Below are positions 43,520 through 52,573 of a stretch of DNA of 64,000 bases, one piece after another. Position numbers and translations under genes: made by a program. Origin of the DNA: an uncultured Elusimicrobiales bacterium (GTDB lineage Bacteria; Elusimicrobiota; Elusimicrobia; Elusimicrobiales; Elusimicrobiaceae); NCBI GenBank assembly GCA_944324685.1, contig CALUXG010000038.1, positions 30,343 through 94,342 on the forward strand, given 5' to 3'. Below the pieces are notes generated by a model that was not told the origin of the DNA, ran no database searches, and saw only the letters and a list, made by a program, of their open reading frames with translations. How positions within the stretch are numbered: the first letter of the stretch is position 1; every line of letters begins with the position of its first letter.

Positions 43520-44635
43520 TTAATCAAACAGCTTCTCAAAGAAACTTTTCTTGCCGCCGGTTTCTTTGGCCAATTCTTCCAACAATTCTTTTTGGCGCGA
43601 AGTCGGTCTTTTAATCACTTCTATTTTGACATTTACCAACAAATCGCCGAAACCTTTTTTCCCCAAACGGGGCATACCGCAGCCCTGCATTTTAAGCACT
43701 TCGCCAAATTGCGTCCCTTTAGGAATAGTTACTTCCACTTCTTTTCCCTCTATGGTCGGCACTTTCACGCTGCCCCCCAATACGGCTTGCGGATAGGTAA
43801 TGGGAGCGTCTATCAGCAAATTATCTCCCTCCCGCTTAAAAATTTTATGCTCTTTTACGTGCACCTCAACGTATAAATCTCCATATCCGCCGCCGTTGAC
43901 GCCAACGTCTCCTCCATTATTGACGCGCAGTGTAACGCCCGTGCGCACGCCGGACGGAATTTTGACGGTAATGGTTTCACGCACGCGCTCCACGCCGCTG
44001 CCGCGGCATTTTTTGCATGGTTTTTCCACCACCGTGCCTTTACCGCCGCAATCGGGACAAGTTTGCCTCATGCTGAAAAAGCCCTGTCTGTATACCACAC
44101 TGCCGCTGCCGTTGCAGGAACGGCAGGTCTTGACGGAGCTGCCTTCTTCCGCCCCTGTACCGCCGCACACGCTGCAGCGGTCCACACGCGTATAAGCAAC
44201 TTCTTTTTCAAGGCCGCTATAGGCCTGTTCCAAAGTCAGTTCCGCATCCACTTTCAAATCTTCTCCGCGTTGGGAGCGGGGTTTGCCGCCGCGCGCCGAA
44301 CCGAAACCAGCGCCAAAAATGTCTCCAAAAACGGAACCAAAAATATCACCCACATCCGCAAAACCCGAAGCGTTAAAACCGTTAAATCCGCCTGCGCCGG
44401 CATTTACTCCGTCATGACCGTATTGGTCATACATCTGTTTTTTTTGAGGATCCGACAACACGGAAAAAGCTTCGTTTATTTTCTTAAACTGCTCTTCGGC
44501 TTGTTTATCCCCCGGGTTTCGGTCCGGATGGTATTTCATGGCCTGACGGCGAAAGGCGGATTTTATTTCCGTTTCGCTGGCCGTACGGGCAATACCTAAA
44601 ATCTCGTAATAATCTTCTTTCATGGCTGTAGGCAT
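43520..44635 (-). CDS. dnaJ: chaperone DnaJ
   Basis: Hsp40 co-chaperone delivering clients to DnaK. The J domain (residues 5-70) has KYHPDRNPG; a Gly/Phe-rich region has GGFNGFNASGFADVGDIFG; four CxxCxGxG zinc repeats (CSVCGGTG, CRSCNGSG, CPDCGGKG, CKKCRGSG) follow at about 145-210; then the substrate-binding C-terminal domains. 371 residues from this start, which has an AAGAAGAGA site; a second ATG four codons later also fits (367 residues). It is separated from dnaK by the YdeI-like gene on the other strand and has no CIRCE element, so it is controlled separately. Confidence 0.97.
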   Translation of the reverse strand: MPTAMKEDYYEILGIARTASETEIKSAFRRQAMKYHPDRNPGDKQAEEQFKKINEAFSVLSDPQKKQMYDQYGHDGVNAGAGGFNGFNASGFADVGDIFGSVFGDIFGAGFGSARGGKPRSQRGEDLKVDAELTLEQAYSGLEKEVAYTRVDRCSVCGGTGAEEGSSVKTCRSCNGSGSVVYRQGFFSMRQTCPDCGGKGTVVEKPCKKCRGSGVERVRETITVKIPSGVRTGVTLRVNNGGDVGVNGGGYGDLYVEVHVKEHKIFKREGDNLLIDAPITYPQAVLGGSVKVPTIEGKEVEVTIPKGTQFGEVLKMQGCGMPRLGKKGFGDLLVNVKIEVIKRPTSRQKELLEELAKETGGKKSFFEKLFD

Positions 44636-44736
44636 AAATCTCTTCTTATGTAGTCTTTATATATATTTTATTAAATTTAGCAGCCCCGCGCGCACGTTGC
44701 CACCAATCCCCCGCCGCGTTTTGCTATAATAGCGTT

Positions 44737-45309
44737 ATGTCGGCCGTTACCGAAACTTTTTACCCCAAAAACCGCGCCGAATGGCGCCGCTGGCTGGAAG
44801 AAAACCACGCACGCAAAAAGGAAATTTGGCTCCTTTTCCCGTGCAAAGCCGCCGCCCTGCCCGCGACGGCGTATGCAGACGCCGTACAGGAAGGCATTTG
44901 TTTCGGCTGGATAGACGGACAAAAGAGAAAATACGATGAAGTGTTTTCCTGCCAGCGTTGGACACCGCGCCGCCCAAATAACAGCGGCTGGAGCGAACTC
45001 AACAAACACCACGCACGCTTGGCTTTAAAATACGGACTGATGACTCCTGCCGGCCGTGCCGTATTGCCGGATTTAAACCCCGATTCTTTTGTTATCCCTC
45101 CCGTCCTGCTGCAGGTGCTGCAAAAAGACAAAACCTTTTGGGAAAAATTCCAGACTTTGCCCCCGCATTATCGGCGCATACGTCTGGATTACATTATCCG
45201 GCGCATGAACCGCCCCGCGCTGTATGAAAAAACCCTGTCGCATTTTATCCGCCAAACGCTGGAGGGCAGGCGTTACGGGCCTTTTAAAGACAGCCCCGAC
45301 ATTTATTGA
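44737..45309 (+). CDS. YdeI/OmpD-associated family protein
   Basis: A 190-residue soluble protein of the YdeI family (linked to outer-membrane porin association and bacteriocin or peptide resistance in enterobacteria; the biochemical role is unclear). Characteristic pieces are FYPKNRAEWRRWLEENHARKKEIWLLF, ICFGWIDGQKRKYDE, RWTPRRPNNSGWSELNKHHA, and the C-terminal helical tail with IRQTLEGRRYGPF. It sits alone on the + strand between dnaJ and dnaK. Confidence 0.85.
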   Translation: MSAVTETFYPKNRAEWRRWLEENHARKKEIWLLFPCKAAALPATAYADAVQEGICFGWIDGQKRKYDEVFSCQRWTPRRPNNSGWSELNKHHARLALKYGLMTPAGRAVLPDLNPDSFVIPPVLLQVLQKDKTFWEKFQTLPPHYRRIRLDYIIRRMNRPALYEKTLSHFIRQTLEGRRYGPFKDSPDIY

Positions 45310-45315
45310 CAACAA

Positions 45316-45347
45316 AAAGCCCGCCTGCATTACTGCAGGCGGGCTTT
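45316..45347. terminator. bidirectional terminator between the YdeI-like gene and dnaK
   Basis: AAAGCCCGCCTGCA pairs perfectly with TGCAGGCGGGCTTT around TTAC. The flanks are A- and T-rich, so it can end both convergent units. Confidence 0.88.
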
Positions 45348-45362
45348 GTACTTTACGCAAGT

Positions 45363-47246
45363 TTATTTATCTACCACTTCGGCTTCCACGACATCGTCTT
45401 TGCCACCGTTGCCGGATCCGGCCGCCTGCTGGGCCGCGTCGGGGCCCGGCTGGGCTCCGGCCTGCGCACCCGCTTGAGCGCCGGCTTGGGCCTGCTGCTG
45501 GGATTTGTACATCGCTTCACCCAGTTTCTGGCTGGCCTGCAAAGCCGCGTCTTTGGCGGAGCGGATTTTGGCAGCGTCGTCGCCTTTCAAGGCGTCGCGC
45601 AAGTCATTAAGCGCACGGTCTATGGCCAGACGATCGTCCTGAGACACTTTGTCTCCATAATCTTTCAGGGCTTTTTCCGTCTGATAGAGTACGCTGTCGC
45701 CTTCGTTCTTCGCTTCCACAAATTCCTTGTGTTTTTTGTCTTCTTCAGCGAATTTCTCGGCGTCTTTGACGAATTTTTCCACTTCCGCATCGCTGAGTTT
45801 GTTTGGCGAGCTGATAGTAATGTGCTGTTCTTTGTTGGTGCCAAGATCCTTGGCGGACACATTCAAAATACCGTTGGCGTCAATATCAAACGTTACTTCA
45901 ATCTGCGGTACGCCGCGCGGAGCGGGCGGAATGCCGTCCAAATCAAATTTGCCCAAGGGTACATTGTCTTTGGCCATGGGGCGTTCTCCCTGCAACACGT
46001 TAATCGTTACCGCCGGCTGGTTGTCCGAAGCGGTGGAGAAAATCTGCGTTTTGCGTACGGGGATGGTGGTGTTGCGTTCAATCAACCGCGTGCATACGCC
46101 GCCCAAGGTTTCCAATCCCAAAGACAAAGGCGTTACATCCAGCAGAAGCACGTCTTTGACTTCACCGGTCAAAATACCGGCTTGTACGCTGGCGCCGATA
46201 GCCACGCATTCCATGGGGTCTATGCCGCGTTCAATTTTTTTGCCCACATGGTCTTCCACATATTTCTGCACAATAGGCATGCGCGTCGGCCCGCCGACCA
46301 AAATAATACGGTCAATCTGAGAAGGCGAAAGTTTGGCGTCGGAAATCGCCTGATCAATGGATTTGCCGCAGCGTTTGACAATGCCGTCCACCAAGCTTTC
46401 CAATTTGGCGCGGGAAAGCTTCAGTTCCAAATGTTTCGGGCCGGTGCTGTCGGCACTGATAAACGGCAGGTTAATGTCCGTTTCCATGGTGGTAGACAGC
46501 TCAATTTTGGCTTTTTCGGCCGCTTCTTTTAAGCGCTGCTGGGCCTGCTTGTCCTGAGACAAATCAATGCCGGTGCTCTTTTTGAATTCATCCACCATCC
46601 ATGCAATAATGGCATTATCCATATCCGTACCGCCCAATTGCGTATCGCCGGAAGTGGAAAGCACGTCAAAAGTGCCTTCTTTACCCATTTCCATAATGGT
46701 AACGTCCAACGTACCGCCGCCCAAGTCAAAGACCAAAATCTTTTGTTCTTTGCCGGCTTTATCAATACCAAAAGCCAAAGCAGCCGCCGTAGGTTCGTTT
46801 ACAAGGCGCACCACCTCCAGTCCCGCAATGCGGCCGGCATCTTTGGTGGCTTGGCGTTGATTGTCGTTGAAATAGGCCGGTACGGTAATAACGGCTTTTT
46901 CCACCGGCTCACCCAGAAACGCTTCGGCGTCTTTTTTCACTTTTTGCAACACGAAGGCAGACAGCTGTTGCGGCGTAAACTCCTGTCCGCGCAAATTATA
47001 CTTATAATTTTCCCCCATTTTGCGTTTGAAAGCAGTAACCGTTCCTTCCGGATTGGCTATAGCCTGACGGCGGGCGGGTTCCCCCACCAAGCGTTGTCCG
47101 TCTTTGGTAAAAGCCACATAAGACGGAAAAGCTTTCCCCCCGATAGAGCTGCCTTCGGCAGACGGAATAATCGTCCCTCTGCCCCCTTCCATAACCGCTG
47201 CTGCGGTATTGGAAGTACCTAAGTCTATACCAATGATTTTAGCCAT
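45363..47246 (-). CDS. dnaK: chaperone DnaK (Hsp70)
   Basis: ATP-dependent folding chaperone, 627 residues. The ATPase domain opens [14 protein letters not shown] and contains [36 protein letters not shown] and [13 protein letters not shown]. The substrate-binding domain includes [14 protein letters not shown] and [15 protein letters not shown], followed by the helical lid and an Ala/Gly/Gln-rich tail ending EAEVVDK. Third gene of hrcA-grpE-dnaK, about 50 bp after grpE, so under HrcA/CIRCE control. Confidence 0.98.
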   Translation of the reverse strand: MAKIIGIDLGTSNTAAAVMEGGRGTIIPSAEGSSIGGKAFPSYVAFTKDGQRLVGEPARRQAIANPEGTVTAFKRKMGENYKYNLRGQEFTPQQLSAFVLQKVKKDAEAFLGEPVEKAVITVPAYFNDNQRQATKDAGRIAGLEVVRLVNEPTAAALAFGIDKAGKEQKILVFDLGGGTLDVTIMEMGKEGTFDVLSTSGDTQLGGTDMDNAIIAWMVDEFKKSTGIDLSQDKQAQQRLKEAAEKAKIELSTTMETDINLPFISADSTGPKHLELKLSRAKLESLVDGIVKRCGKSIDQAISDAKLSPSQIDRIILVGGPTRMPIVQKYVEDHVGKKIERGIDPMECVAIGASVQAGILTGEVKDVLLLDVTPLSLGLETLGGVCTRLIERNTTIPVRKTQIFSTASDNQPAVTINVLQGERPMAKDNVPLGKFDLDGIPPAPRGVPQIEVTFDIDANGILNVSAKDLGTNKEQHITISSPNKLSDAEVEKFVKDAEKFAEEDKKHKEFVEAKNEGDSVLYQTEKALKDYGDKVSQDDRLAIDRALNDLRDALKGDDAAKIRSAKDAALQASQKLGEAMYKSQQQAQAGAQAGAQAGAQPGPDAAQQAAGSGNGGKDDVVEAEVVDK

Positions 47247-47295
47247 AATTTATATCTCCTTACCTGTTTGAAAAAATTAATAAATTGACTGCTTT

Positions 47296-47880
47296 TTACT
47301 TCTTTTCTTCTGTTTTTTGTGTTTCTTCCTCCGCTTTTCCAACCACTACCCGGGCCGGACGCAACACTTTGCCATCCATCATAAACCCCATTTGCACTTC
47401 CTCCAACACTTGCCCGTCTTGCTCCGCTTTAGCCGGAATAACCGCTATGGCTTCCGCCGTTTGTACGTCATAAGGTTTGCCAACGCATGCAATACGTTCT
47501 ATTCCTTCCGCCTTAAAAGCCTTATCCAGCTCGCCAAACACCATATTTAGTCCTTCCACCAGCGCTTTCATTTCTTTGGAGGCTTTTTCGCCGGCGTTTT
47601 CTTTCTGCAGTTTGCTGCGCTGGCGCAAAAGCACTTCATAAGCGGGCAAAAGTTTTTCTACAAAATCTTTTTTGCCATAGGCCAGCAAGGAGGCTTTTTC
47701 CCGCTCGGTTCGCTTGCGAAAATTATCAAATTCCGCACTTAAGCGCACATATTGTTCGTAATAGTCCGGCGTTTGCGGGACGGAGACTGTTTCCCCCTCT
47801 TGTTCTGCCGTTTCCACCGGTAATTCTTGTTCTTCTTGTTCCGTCAAACCGTCATCGTGTTTGTGATGTTTTTTACTCAT
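47296..47880 (-). CDS. grpE: nucleotide exchange factor GrpE
   Basis: Releases ADP from DnaK. The start at 47880 (MSKKHHKHDD) lies 6 bases after AAGGAAG and overlaps the hrcA stop by 8 bp; earlier in-frame Mets inside hrcA have no spacing for a ribosome site. An acidic N-terminal tail precedes the long coiled coil (YVRLSAEFDNFRKRTEREK, about residues 45-110) and the beta-wing with VGKPYDVQTAEAIAV and VLRPARVVVGK. 194 residues is normal. Confidence 0.95.
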   Translation of the reverse strand: MSKKHHKHDDGLTEQEEQELPVETAEQEGETVSVPQTPDYYEQYVRLSAEFDNFRKRTEREKASLLAYGKKDFVEKLLPAYEVLLRQRSKLQKENAGEKASKEMKALVEGLNMVFGELDKAFKAEGIERIACVGKPYDVQTAEAIAVIPAKAEQDGQVLEEVQMGFMMDGKVLRPARVVVGKAEEETQKTEEKK

Positions 47881-48970
47881 AATCATCTTCCTTATCCGGC
47901 AGTGCATTCCATGCGCTGATACTGCCTTCCAATAAGTCTCCCATAAGTTTTACCAAAGACATAACTTTTGTATACTGCATGTGTTTAGGCCCTATAATTC
48001 CCAACATGCCAATCGTCCTGTCCCCTACGCGATACGCCGAAGAAACAATACTGACGTTTTGCAATTCTTTCATTTCATTTTCGCTGCCTATGCTGACAGC
48101 CACCTGTTTGCCGCTGCGGCGCAGATCTTCCATTTTTTCGGCCAATAAGCCCGACAGGCGCTGTCTTTCTTCCACCACGCGCAGCATTTGCTTCAGGTCT
48201 TCATAGTCTGCTTCTTCCGTGTTTTCCAACATTTGTCCAATACCGGCCACATACAGTTCGTCTTCATTCGTCTGCGGTTTTTGCATGTCTCTTAACACTT
48301 GCACCGCCAAATCCGCCACATCCGCTATTTCCCGATGGCCCGACTCTATATATCTCCACAGGAACCGCTGCGCCTCTTTCAGCGTCATACCCGCCACTTC
48401 CTGATTGATCAGTCCGCTTAACAGGCGGAGCTTGGCCGGAGCCAAATCATACCCCAAACGCACAGGCCAATGCCGCACTGTGCCCGACTGCGTTACCAAA
48501 ACAGCTAAAATCAGCCCCGGGCCCACCGGCAAAAAATCCAAACGCCGCACCACTTGCTCTTCTGAGCTGCCCGCATAAACAAAGCCCGCCGCACCGGACA
48601 AACGCGCCAAAAGACGCGATGTCTGCAGCATCACATTATCCAATTCCCCCACGCGCTCATCATATTGTTTTTCTATGCGTTCACGTTCTTGGGCGGCCAT
48701 GCGCTGTACGCCTGTTAAATAGTCCACATAATAACGGTATGCCTTGTCTGTAGGGATGCGGCCGCCGGAAGTGTGCGGCTGGTACAAATAGCCTTCTTCT
48801 TCCAGATCTTTCATAATATTGCGAATGGTCGCGCTGGAAATGTCCTTCAGTGCGCTGGACGCAATCAACTGCGACCCTACGGGCCGGCGGTTTTCCACAA
48901 ACTGCTGCACCACCCAGCGCAGAATTTTTTCTTTTCTTTCTTTGGCCACTTCCGGTTTCAATATTCTCAT
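47873..48970 (-). CDS. hrcA: heat-inducible transcription repressor HrcA
   Basis: Represses class I heat-shock genes by binding CIRCE, with GroEL as its folding sensor. The N-terminal winged helix (about residues 1-80) has RRPVGSQLI and LYQPHTSGGRIPTDKAYRYYVD, the family signature; a GAF-like and a dimerisation domain follow, with GIIGPKHMQYTKVMSLV near the end. 365 residues is slightly above the usual 340-350. First gene of the operon, with the promoter and CIRCE directly upstream. groEL/groES are not in the window. Confidence 0.96.
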   Translation of the reverse strand: MRILKPEVAKERKEKILRWVVQQFVENRRPVGSQLIASSALKDISSATIRNIMKDLEEEGYLYQPHTSGGRIPTDKAYRYYVDYLTGVQRMAAQERERIEKQYDERVGELDNVMLQTSRLLARLSGAAGFVYAGSSEEQVVRRLDFLPVGPGLILAVLVTQSGTVRHWPVRLGYDLAPAKLRLLSGLINQEVAGMTLKEAQRFLWRYIESGHREIADVADLAVQVLRDMQKPQTNEDELYVAGIGQMLENTEEADYEDLKQMLRVVEERQRLSGLLAEKMEDLRRSGKQVAVSIGSENEMKELQNVSIVSSAYRVGDRTIGMLGIIGPKHMQYTKVMSLVKLMGDLLEGSISAWNALPDKEDDYE

Positions 48971-49006
48971 ATTTGATACCTGTTTATGTGGAGCTGCGGC
49001 TTTATT

Positions 49007-49033
49007 TTAGCACTCGCTATTTTTGTCTGCTAA
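49007..49033. promoter_or_regulatory. CIRCE operator (one arm degenerate)
   Basis: TTAGCACTC (49007-49015), nine bases, GTCTGCTAA (49025-49033). The first arm is the exact consensus; the second matches GAGTGCTAA at 7 of 9 positions. It covers the predicted start of the hrcA transcript. Confidence 0.85.
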
Positions 49034-49034
49034 T

Positions 49035-49063
49035 ATTGTAGACAATTTTTTTATTTTTGTCAA
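49035..49063 (-). promoter_or_regulatory. promoter of hrcA-grpE-dnaK
   Basis: On the - strand TTGACA (49058-49063), exactly 17 bp, TACAAT (49035-49040). The predicted start near 49028 lies inside the CIRCE element, as expected for HrcA repression. Confidence 0.88.
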
Positions 49064-49130
49064 CCCCTTTTTTAGATTGCTAATTTTGAACAGGACTGTA
49101 TAGGGAAAAAACGCCTACAATAAACAAAGA

Positions 49131-49157
49131 AGAGCGAAACTTTATGAGTTTCGCTCT
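49131..49157 (-). terminator. hairpin terminator after mscL
   Basis: AGAGCGAAACT and AGTTTCGCTCT form an 11-bp perfect stem with a 5-base loop, 20 bp after the mscL stop. The T-run is interrupted. Confidence 0.65.
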
Positions 49158-49177
49158 GTATGGAACGGCAAAAATAC

Positions 49178-49645
49178 TTATTTATCCAAATCAGCCGTAC
49201 AATGAGGACATTTGGTGGCACGAATATCAATGCTGGTAAAACAATGAGGGCAATCTTTGGTCGTAGCGGCGGCGGGAGCCTGTTCTTTTTTGCGGTCCAG
49301 TTTATTGATGGCTTTAATTAACAAAAAGATACAAAAAGCCACAATTAAAAAGCTAATGACGGCGTTGAGCAAATTGCCGATGTTCAGCGTCGTGGCGCCT
49401 GCAGCCTGCGCCGCCGCCAGCGTGGCATACGGGCCGGCAGCTTCTGCGCCGTCTTTAATGACTACGAACCAGTTGGAAAAATCCACCTGCCCCATCAGCA
49501 ATCCCAAAGGCGGCATCATAATGTCTGCTACCATGGAGTTTACGATTTTCGTAAACGCTCCGCCGATAATGATACCGACGGCCATATCTATCACGTTGCC
49601 GCGCATGACGAATTGCTTAAATTCATTCATGACATTTTTAATCAT
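49178..49645 (-). CDS. mscL: large-conductance mechanosensitive channel with C-terminal zinc ribbon
   Basis: Opens under membrane tension in osmotic downshock. The N-terminal FKQFVMRGNVIDMAVGIIIGGAFTKIV (helix 1, about residues 9-35) and NAVISFLIVAFCIFLLIKAINKL (helix 2, about 88-110) are typical. The cytoplasmic tail is extended and ends in two CPHC-type knuckles, CPHCFTSIDIRATKCPHC, a predicted zinc ribbon that replaces the usual helical bundle end. 155 residues. It starts in a 4-bp overlap with the CofE-like gene and is the last gene of the secA operon. Confidence 0.94.
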   Translation of the reverse strand: MIKNVMNEFKQFVMRGNVIDMAVGIIIGGAFTKIVNSMVADIMMPPLGLLMGQVDFSNWFVVIKDGAEAAGPYATLAAAQAAGATTLNIGNLLNAVISFLIVAFCIFLLIKAINKLDRKKEQAPAAATTKDCPHCFTSIDIRATKCPHCTADLDK

Positions 49646-50361
49646 TTTTTTCTCCTTTGCATTAATCCGGCTGCCTGAAAAAGCGGCGCGTATAAATCCT
49701 GCTCCGGCGGATAAACGATTTCCGTTTCATCCGTCTTGTTTACAAATTTTACAGGTGCGCCCTCTATACGACATAAGGGTTTGCGCTCATTGCGCTCCCC
49801 CATATTCGCCGCAGCGGCGGCCGCCAAAGCGTCCGCCAAATTGACAAAAGTTGTTTGCAACGGTTTTCCGAAAATATCTTTCTTCCCGCGTTCGTCGCGC
49901 ACGCCGTGAAAACCCGCATATGCGGCGGCGGCCCCGATAACACCGGCGCGAAGCGGCAAAATCAGACTATCTGTAATAATAACGCCCAACCGCCTGAGGC
50001 GATAAATACGGCACAGCTCCCGACGCAATTGCGCCGCACAAGCATACAAATCACGCGGCAGCAAAAGCAGTTTCCCATTGGCGTTGGATTCATCTATGCC
50101 GGCATTGGTCATAACCATGGCATTCTTAATCGTCAGCCAAGCCAACTTCGTCTTCAAAAAGGCCTCGCTTTCTCGGCGTATCAGGTCTTCTTTTTGCTTT
50201 TTACTTTTATACGGTACGCTCAGTCCTTTCCACAAACAGACGATTTTGGAGGAAACGACCAAAATATCCCCGTCGTTAAGCACCGGAACATAACGCCGAA
50301 TAAACGAGATTAAATCTTCCTTTTCCTTAAATACAGAGGTACGATAAGCGTTCAGCTGCAT
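49642..50361 (-). CDS. CofE-like protein (F420-0:gamma-glutamyl ligase fold)
   Basis: A 239-residue protein with the fold of F420-0:glutamate ligase: VPVLNDGDILVVSSKIVCLWKG at the N-terminus, ITDSLILPLRAGVIGAAAAYAGFHGV in the middle, and FVNLADALAAAAAANMGE near residue 185. In archaea and actinobacteria CofE adds glutamate to the deazaflavin F420. No F420 biosynthesis gene is seen here and this lineage is not known for it, so the substrate is probably different. It overlaps hemW by 10 bp and mscL by 4 bp. Confidence 0.8.
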   Translation of the reverse strand: MQLNAYRTSVFKEKEDLISFIRRYVPVLNDGDILVVSSKIVCLWKGLSVPYKSKKQKEDLIRRESEAFLKTKLAWLTIKNAMVMTNAGIDESNANGKLLLLPRDLYACAAQLRRELCRIYRLRRLGVIITDSLILPLRAGVIGAAAAYAGFHGVRDERGKKDIFGKPLQTTFVNLADALAAAAAANMGERNERKPLCRIEGAPVKFVNKTDETEIVYPPEQDLYAPLFQAAGLMQRRKK

Positions 50362-51461
50362 TTGTCATCATCAAAAGGGCCGACAAAAGCCATAAAAGCC
50401 TGATTGGCTAAAAAAATACCTTCAAAAGTTAATTTTATTAAATCCCCGTTGCGCTCTACAAGTTTCCGACGGACAAGATCGTTTATTTCCGCATCAAACA
50501 TTCGCCGCTGCAAGGCTGACACGCGCACGCCGTTTAACATGCGCAGGCCCAGCATTAAGCTTTCTCCTTCTTTGGCTTTGCCCGTCAGCCGCTCGGAAAA
50601 ATCTGTCAGCGGCTTTCCTTCCCGCACCAAATGCAAATACCGCTCCAAATCCGCCGTATGGGTACTGCGCATGCCGTCCCGATAAGACGCGGCGGAAGGT
50701 CCCAGCCCTGTATATTCTCCATTTTGCCAATAATTTATATTGTGCAGACTTTCACGGGACGGCAAAGCAAAATTGGAAATTTCATAATGGACATATCCCG
50801 CCTCTTGCAGGGAAAAATGCGTTTTTTCCAGTTCCGAACGGAGCAAATCTTCATCGCTGCGCACACCCTCTTGGTAAAAGGGCGTCCCCTCCTCCACCTG
50901 CAGCCCGTACACAGAAATATGTTCCGGCTTCAGAAGCGCCAGACGTTCAAGCCCTTTTAAGAACATGGCTTCGGTCTGTTCCGGCAGACCCGCTATCAAA
51001 TCCACATTTATATTGTCAAAACCGGCTTGGCGCGCCTGTTCGTACGCTTTCAAAAATGTGCGGACGTCATGTATGCGTCCCATGCGCTTCAATACGGCAT
51101 CGTCAAAGCTTTGCAAGCCTATGCTTAAACGGCTGAAACCCGCCTCTTTTAAAACACGAAGTTTGTCCGGATGGAGGCTTTCGGGATTTGCTTCCAACGT
51201 GCTTTCCCGAAAGGCAGAAATCGGGGCAAAACGCCGCATAATCATACGACACAATCGGTCCAATTGCGCGGCCGAAAGCATACTGGGCGTGCCTCCGCCT
51301 ATATACAATGTGTCAAATTTTTGGGAAGAATAAGAGACCGCTTCGCGGTCCAGCGCGGACAAATAATCGTCTATATACCGTTGCGCACCAGCAAAAGAAA
51401 CAAAATCACAGTAGCGGCATTTTTGCCGGCAGAATGGAATATGGATATACAGTCCGGTCAT
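50352..51461 (-). CDS. hemW: HemW-like radical SAM protein (coproporphyrinogen oxidase-like)
   Basis: A radical SAM protein with the 4Fe-4S motif CRQKCRYC in the family N-terminus [35 protein letters not shown] and [19 protein letters not shown]. HemW proteins are heme chaperones, often misnamed oxygen-independent coproporphyrinogen oxidases; the fourth Cys typical of HemN is absent (FVSF follows the motif). 369 residues is normal. It overlaps prfB by 4 bp upstream and the CofE-like gene by 10 bp downstream. Confidence 0.92.
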   Translation of the reverse strand: MTGLYIHIPFCRQKCRYCDFVSFAGAQRYIDDYLSALDREAVSYSSQKFDTLYIGGGTPSMLSAAQLDRLCRMIMRRFAPISAFRESTLEANPESLHPDKLRVLKEAGFSRLSIGLQSFDDAVLKRMGRIHDVRTFLKAYEQARQAGFDNINVDLIAGLPEQTEAMFLKGLERLALLKPEHISVYGLQVEEGTPFYQEGVRSDEDLLRSELEKTHFSLQEAGYVHYEISNFALPSRESLHNINYWQNGEYTGLGPSAASYRDGMRSTHTADLERYLHLVREGKPLTDFSERLTGKAKEGESLMLGLRMLNGVRVSALQRRMFDAEINDLVRRKLVERNGDLIKLTFEGIFLANQAFMAFVGPFDDDKCS

Positions 51462-52573
51462 GCTTTGCGCTCGGCTTCATGGCGCAAATAGGCAAAAATA
51501 AACGGATCCAAATCCCCGTCCATTACGCCGGTAATGTTAGAAGTTTCGTAATTGGTGCGCAAATCTTTTACCAATTGATACGGCATAAATACATAGGAGC
51601 GTATTTGATGTCCCCATGCTATTTCACCTTTTTGCCCGTAACGTTTTTCGGCTTCGGCGCGTTTCTTGTCCATTTCCATTTCGTATAGACGCGCTTTTAA
51701 CATTTTCATAGCGGTCATGCGGTTCTGCATTTGGCTGCGTTCTATGCGGCAGGATACGACTATGCCCGTGGGTTTGTGCAATAAACGGACTGCCGTTTCC
51801 ACTTTATTGACATTCTGTCCGCCATGGCCGCCAGCGCGGGAAGTTTCCAATTCTATATCGCTTTCAGGGATTTCTATATGAATATCATCTTCAATATCCG
51901 GCAGCACGTCCACCGAAGCAAAAGACGTATGCCGCCGCGCATTGGCATCAAAAGGAGAGACGCGCACCAAACGGTGTACGCCGTTTTCTCCTTTCAAATA
52001 ACCGTATGCATACGGCCCTTCTATAATCATGGAAGCGTTTTTTATGCCGGCTTCTTCCCCGAGCAAGGTATCGGTGATGGAAACTTTCATGCCGTGCTGT
52101 TCGGCCCAACGCGTATACATGCGCACCAACATCTGTGCCCAATCACACGACTCCGTACCGCCGGCCCCCGCATGTACGGTTAAAATGGCGCGCAATTTGT
52201 CATGCGGATCAGACAGAGTAATTTCAAACTCTTTCTTTTCCACCTGCTTTTCCAAATCTTTCAAGGAGGTTTCTAAAGAGGGCAGTTCATTTTCGTCCTG
52301 CATTTCCCGCGCCAGATCATACAAGGTTTGGGAATCTTCCAATTGTTTTTGCAAAGAATGAAACGTATCGATGGCGCTTTTTAATGCATCGATTTTTTGC
52401 GTTACGGTCTTCGCTTTTTGATTGTCGTTCCAAAAAGACGGATCCGCCGCCAGCTTTTCCTGTTCGGCAAGTTCGTTTTGTTTGGCCGGTATATTCTCCA
52501 TCTGGCCTATTTTTTGTATGCGCGCCGTCAAAACTGACAGCGCATTGTCTATATCCTTAAATTCAACGTTCAT
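51458..52573 (-). CDS. prfB: peptide chain release factor 2, no programmed frameshift
   Basis: Ends translation at UGA and UAA. The RF2 recognition motif SPF lies in [14 protein letters not shown] and the catalytic GGQ in [18 protein letters not shown] near residue 245. The start at 52573 ([12 protein letters not shown]) is chosen over a TTG two codons earlier. All 371 residues lie in one frame: the in-frame UGA at about codon 26 that many bacteria use for autoregulation is missing. It overlaps lnt by 11 bp and hemW by 4 bp. Confidence 0.96.
   Translation of the reverse strand: MNVEFKDIDNALSVLTARIQKIGQMENIPAKQNELAEQEKLAADPSFWNDNQKAKTVTQKIDALKSAIDTFHSLQKQLEDSQTLYDLAREMQDENELPSLETSLKDLEKQVEKKEFEITLSDPHDKLRAILTVHAGAGGTESCDWAQMLVRMYTRWAEQHGMKVSITDTLLGEEAGIKNASMIIEGPYAYGYLKGENGVHRLVRVSPFDANARRHTSFASVDVLPDIEDDIHIEIPESDIELETSRAGGHGGQNVNKVETAVRLLHKPTGIVVSCRIERSQMQNRMTAMKMLKARLYEMEMDKKRAEAEKRYGQKGEIAWGHQIRSYVFMPYQLVKDLRTNYETSNITGVMDGDLDPFIFAYLRHEAERKA

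Noticed and set aside
45306..46532. A 408-codon + frame antisense to dnaK
   Set aside because: It lies entirely over dnaK and its composition (many Phe, Arg, Gly and His in an improbable order) is that of an antisense shadow.
52490..52573. Programmed frameshift at the start of prfB
   Set aside because: The frame is open from the ATG through the whole gene, with no in-frame UGA and no slippery CUU-UGA site.
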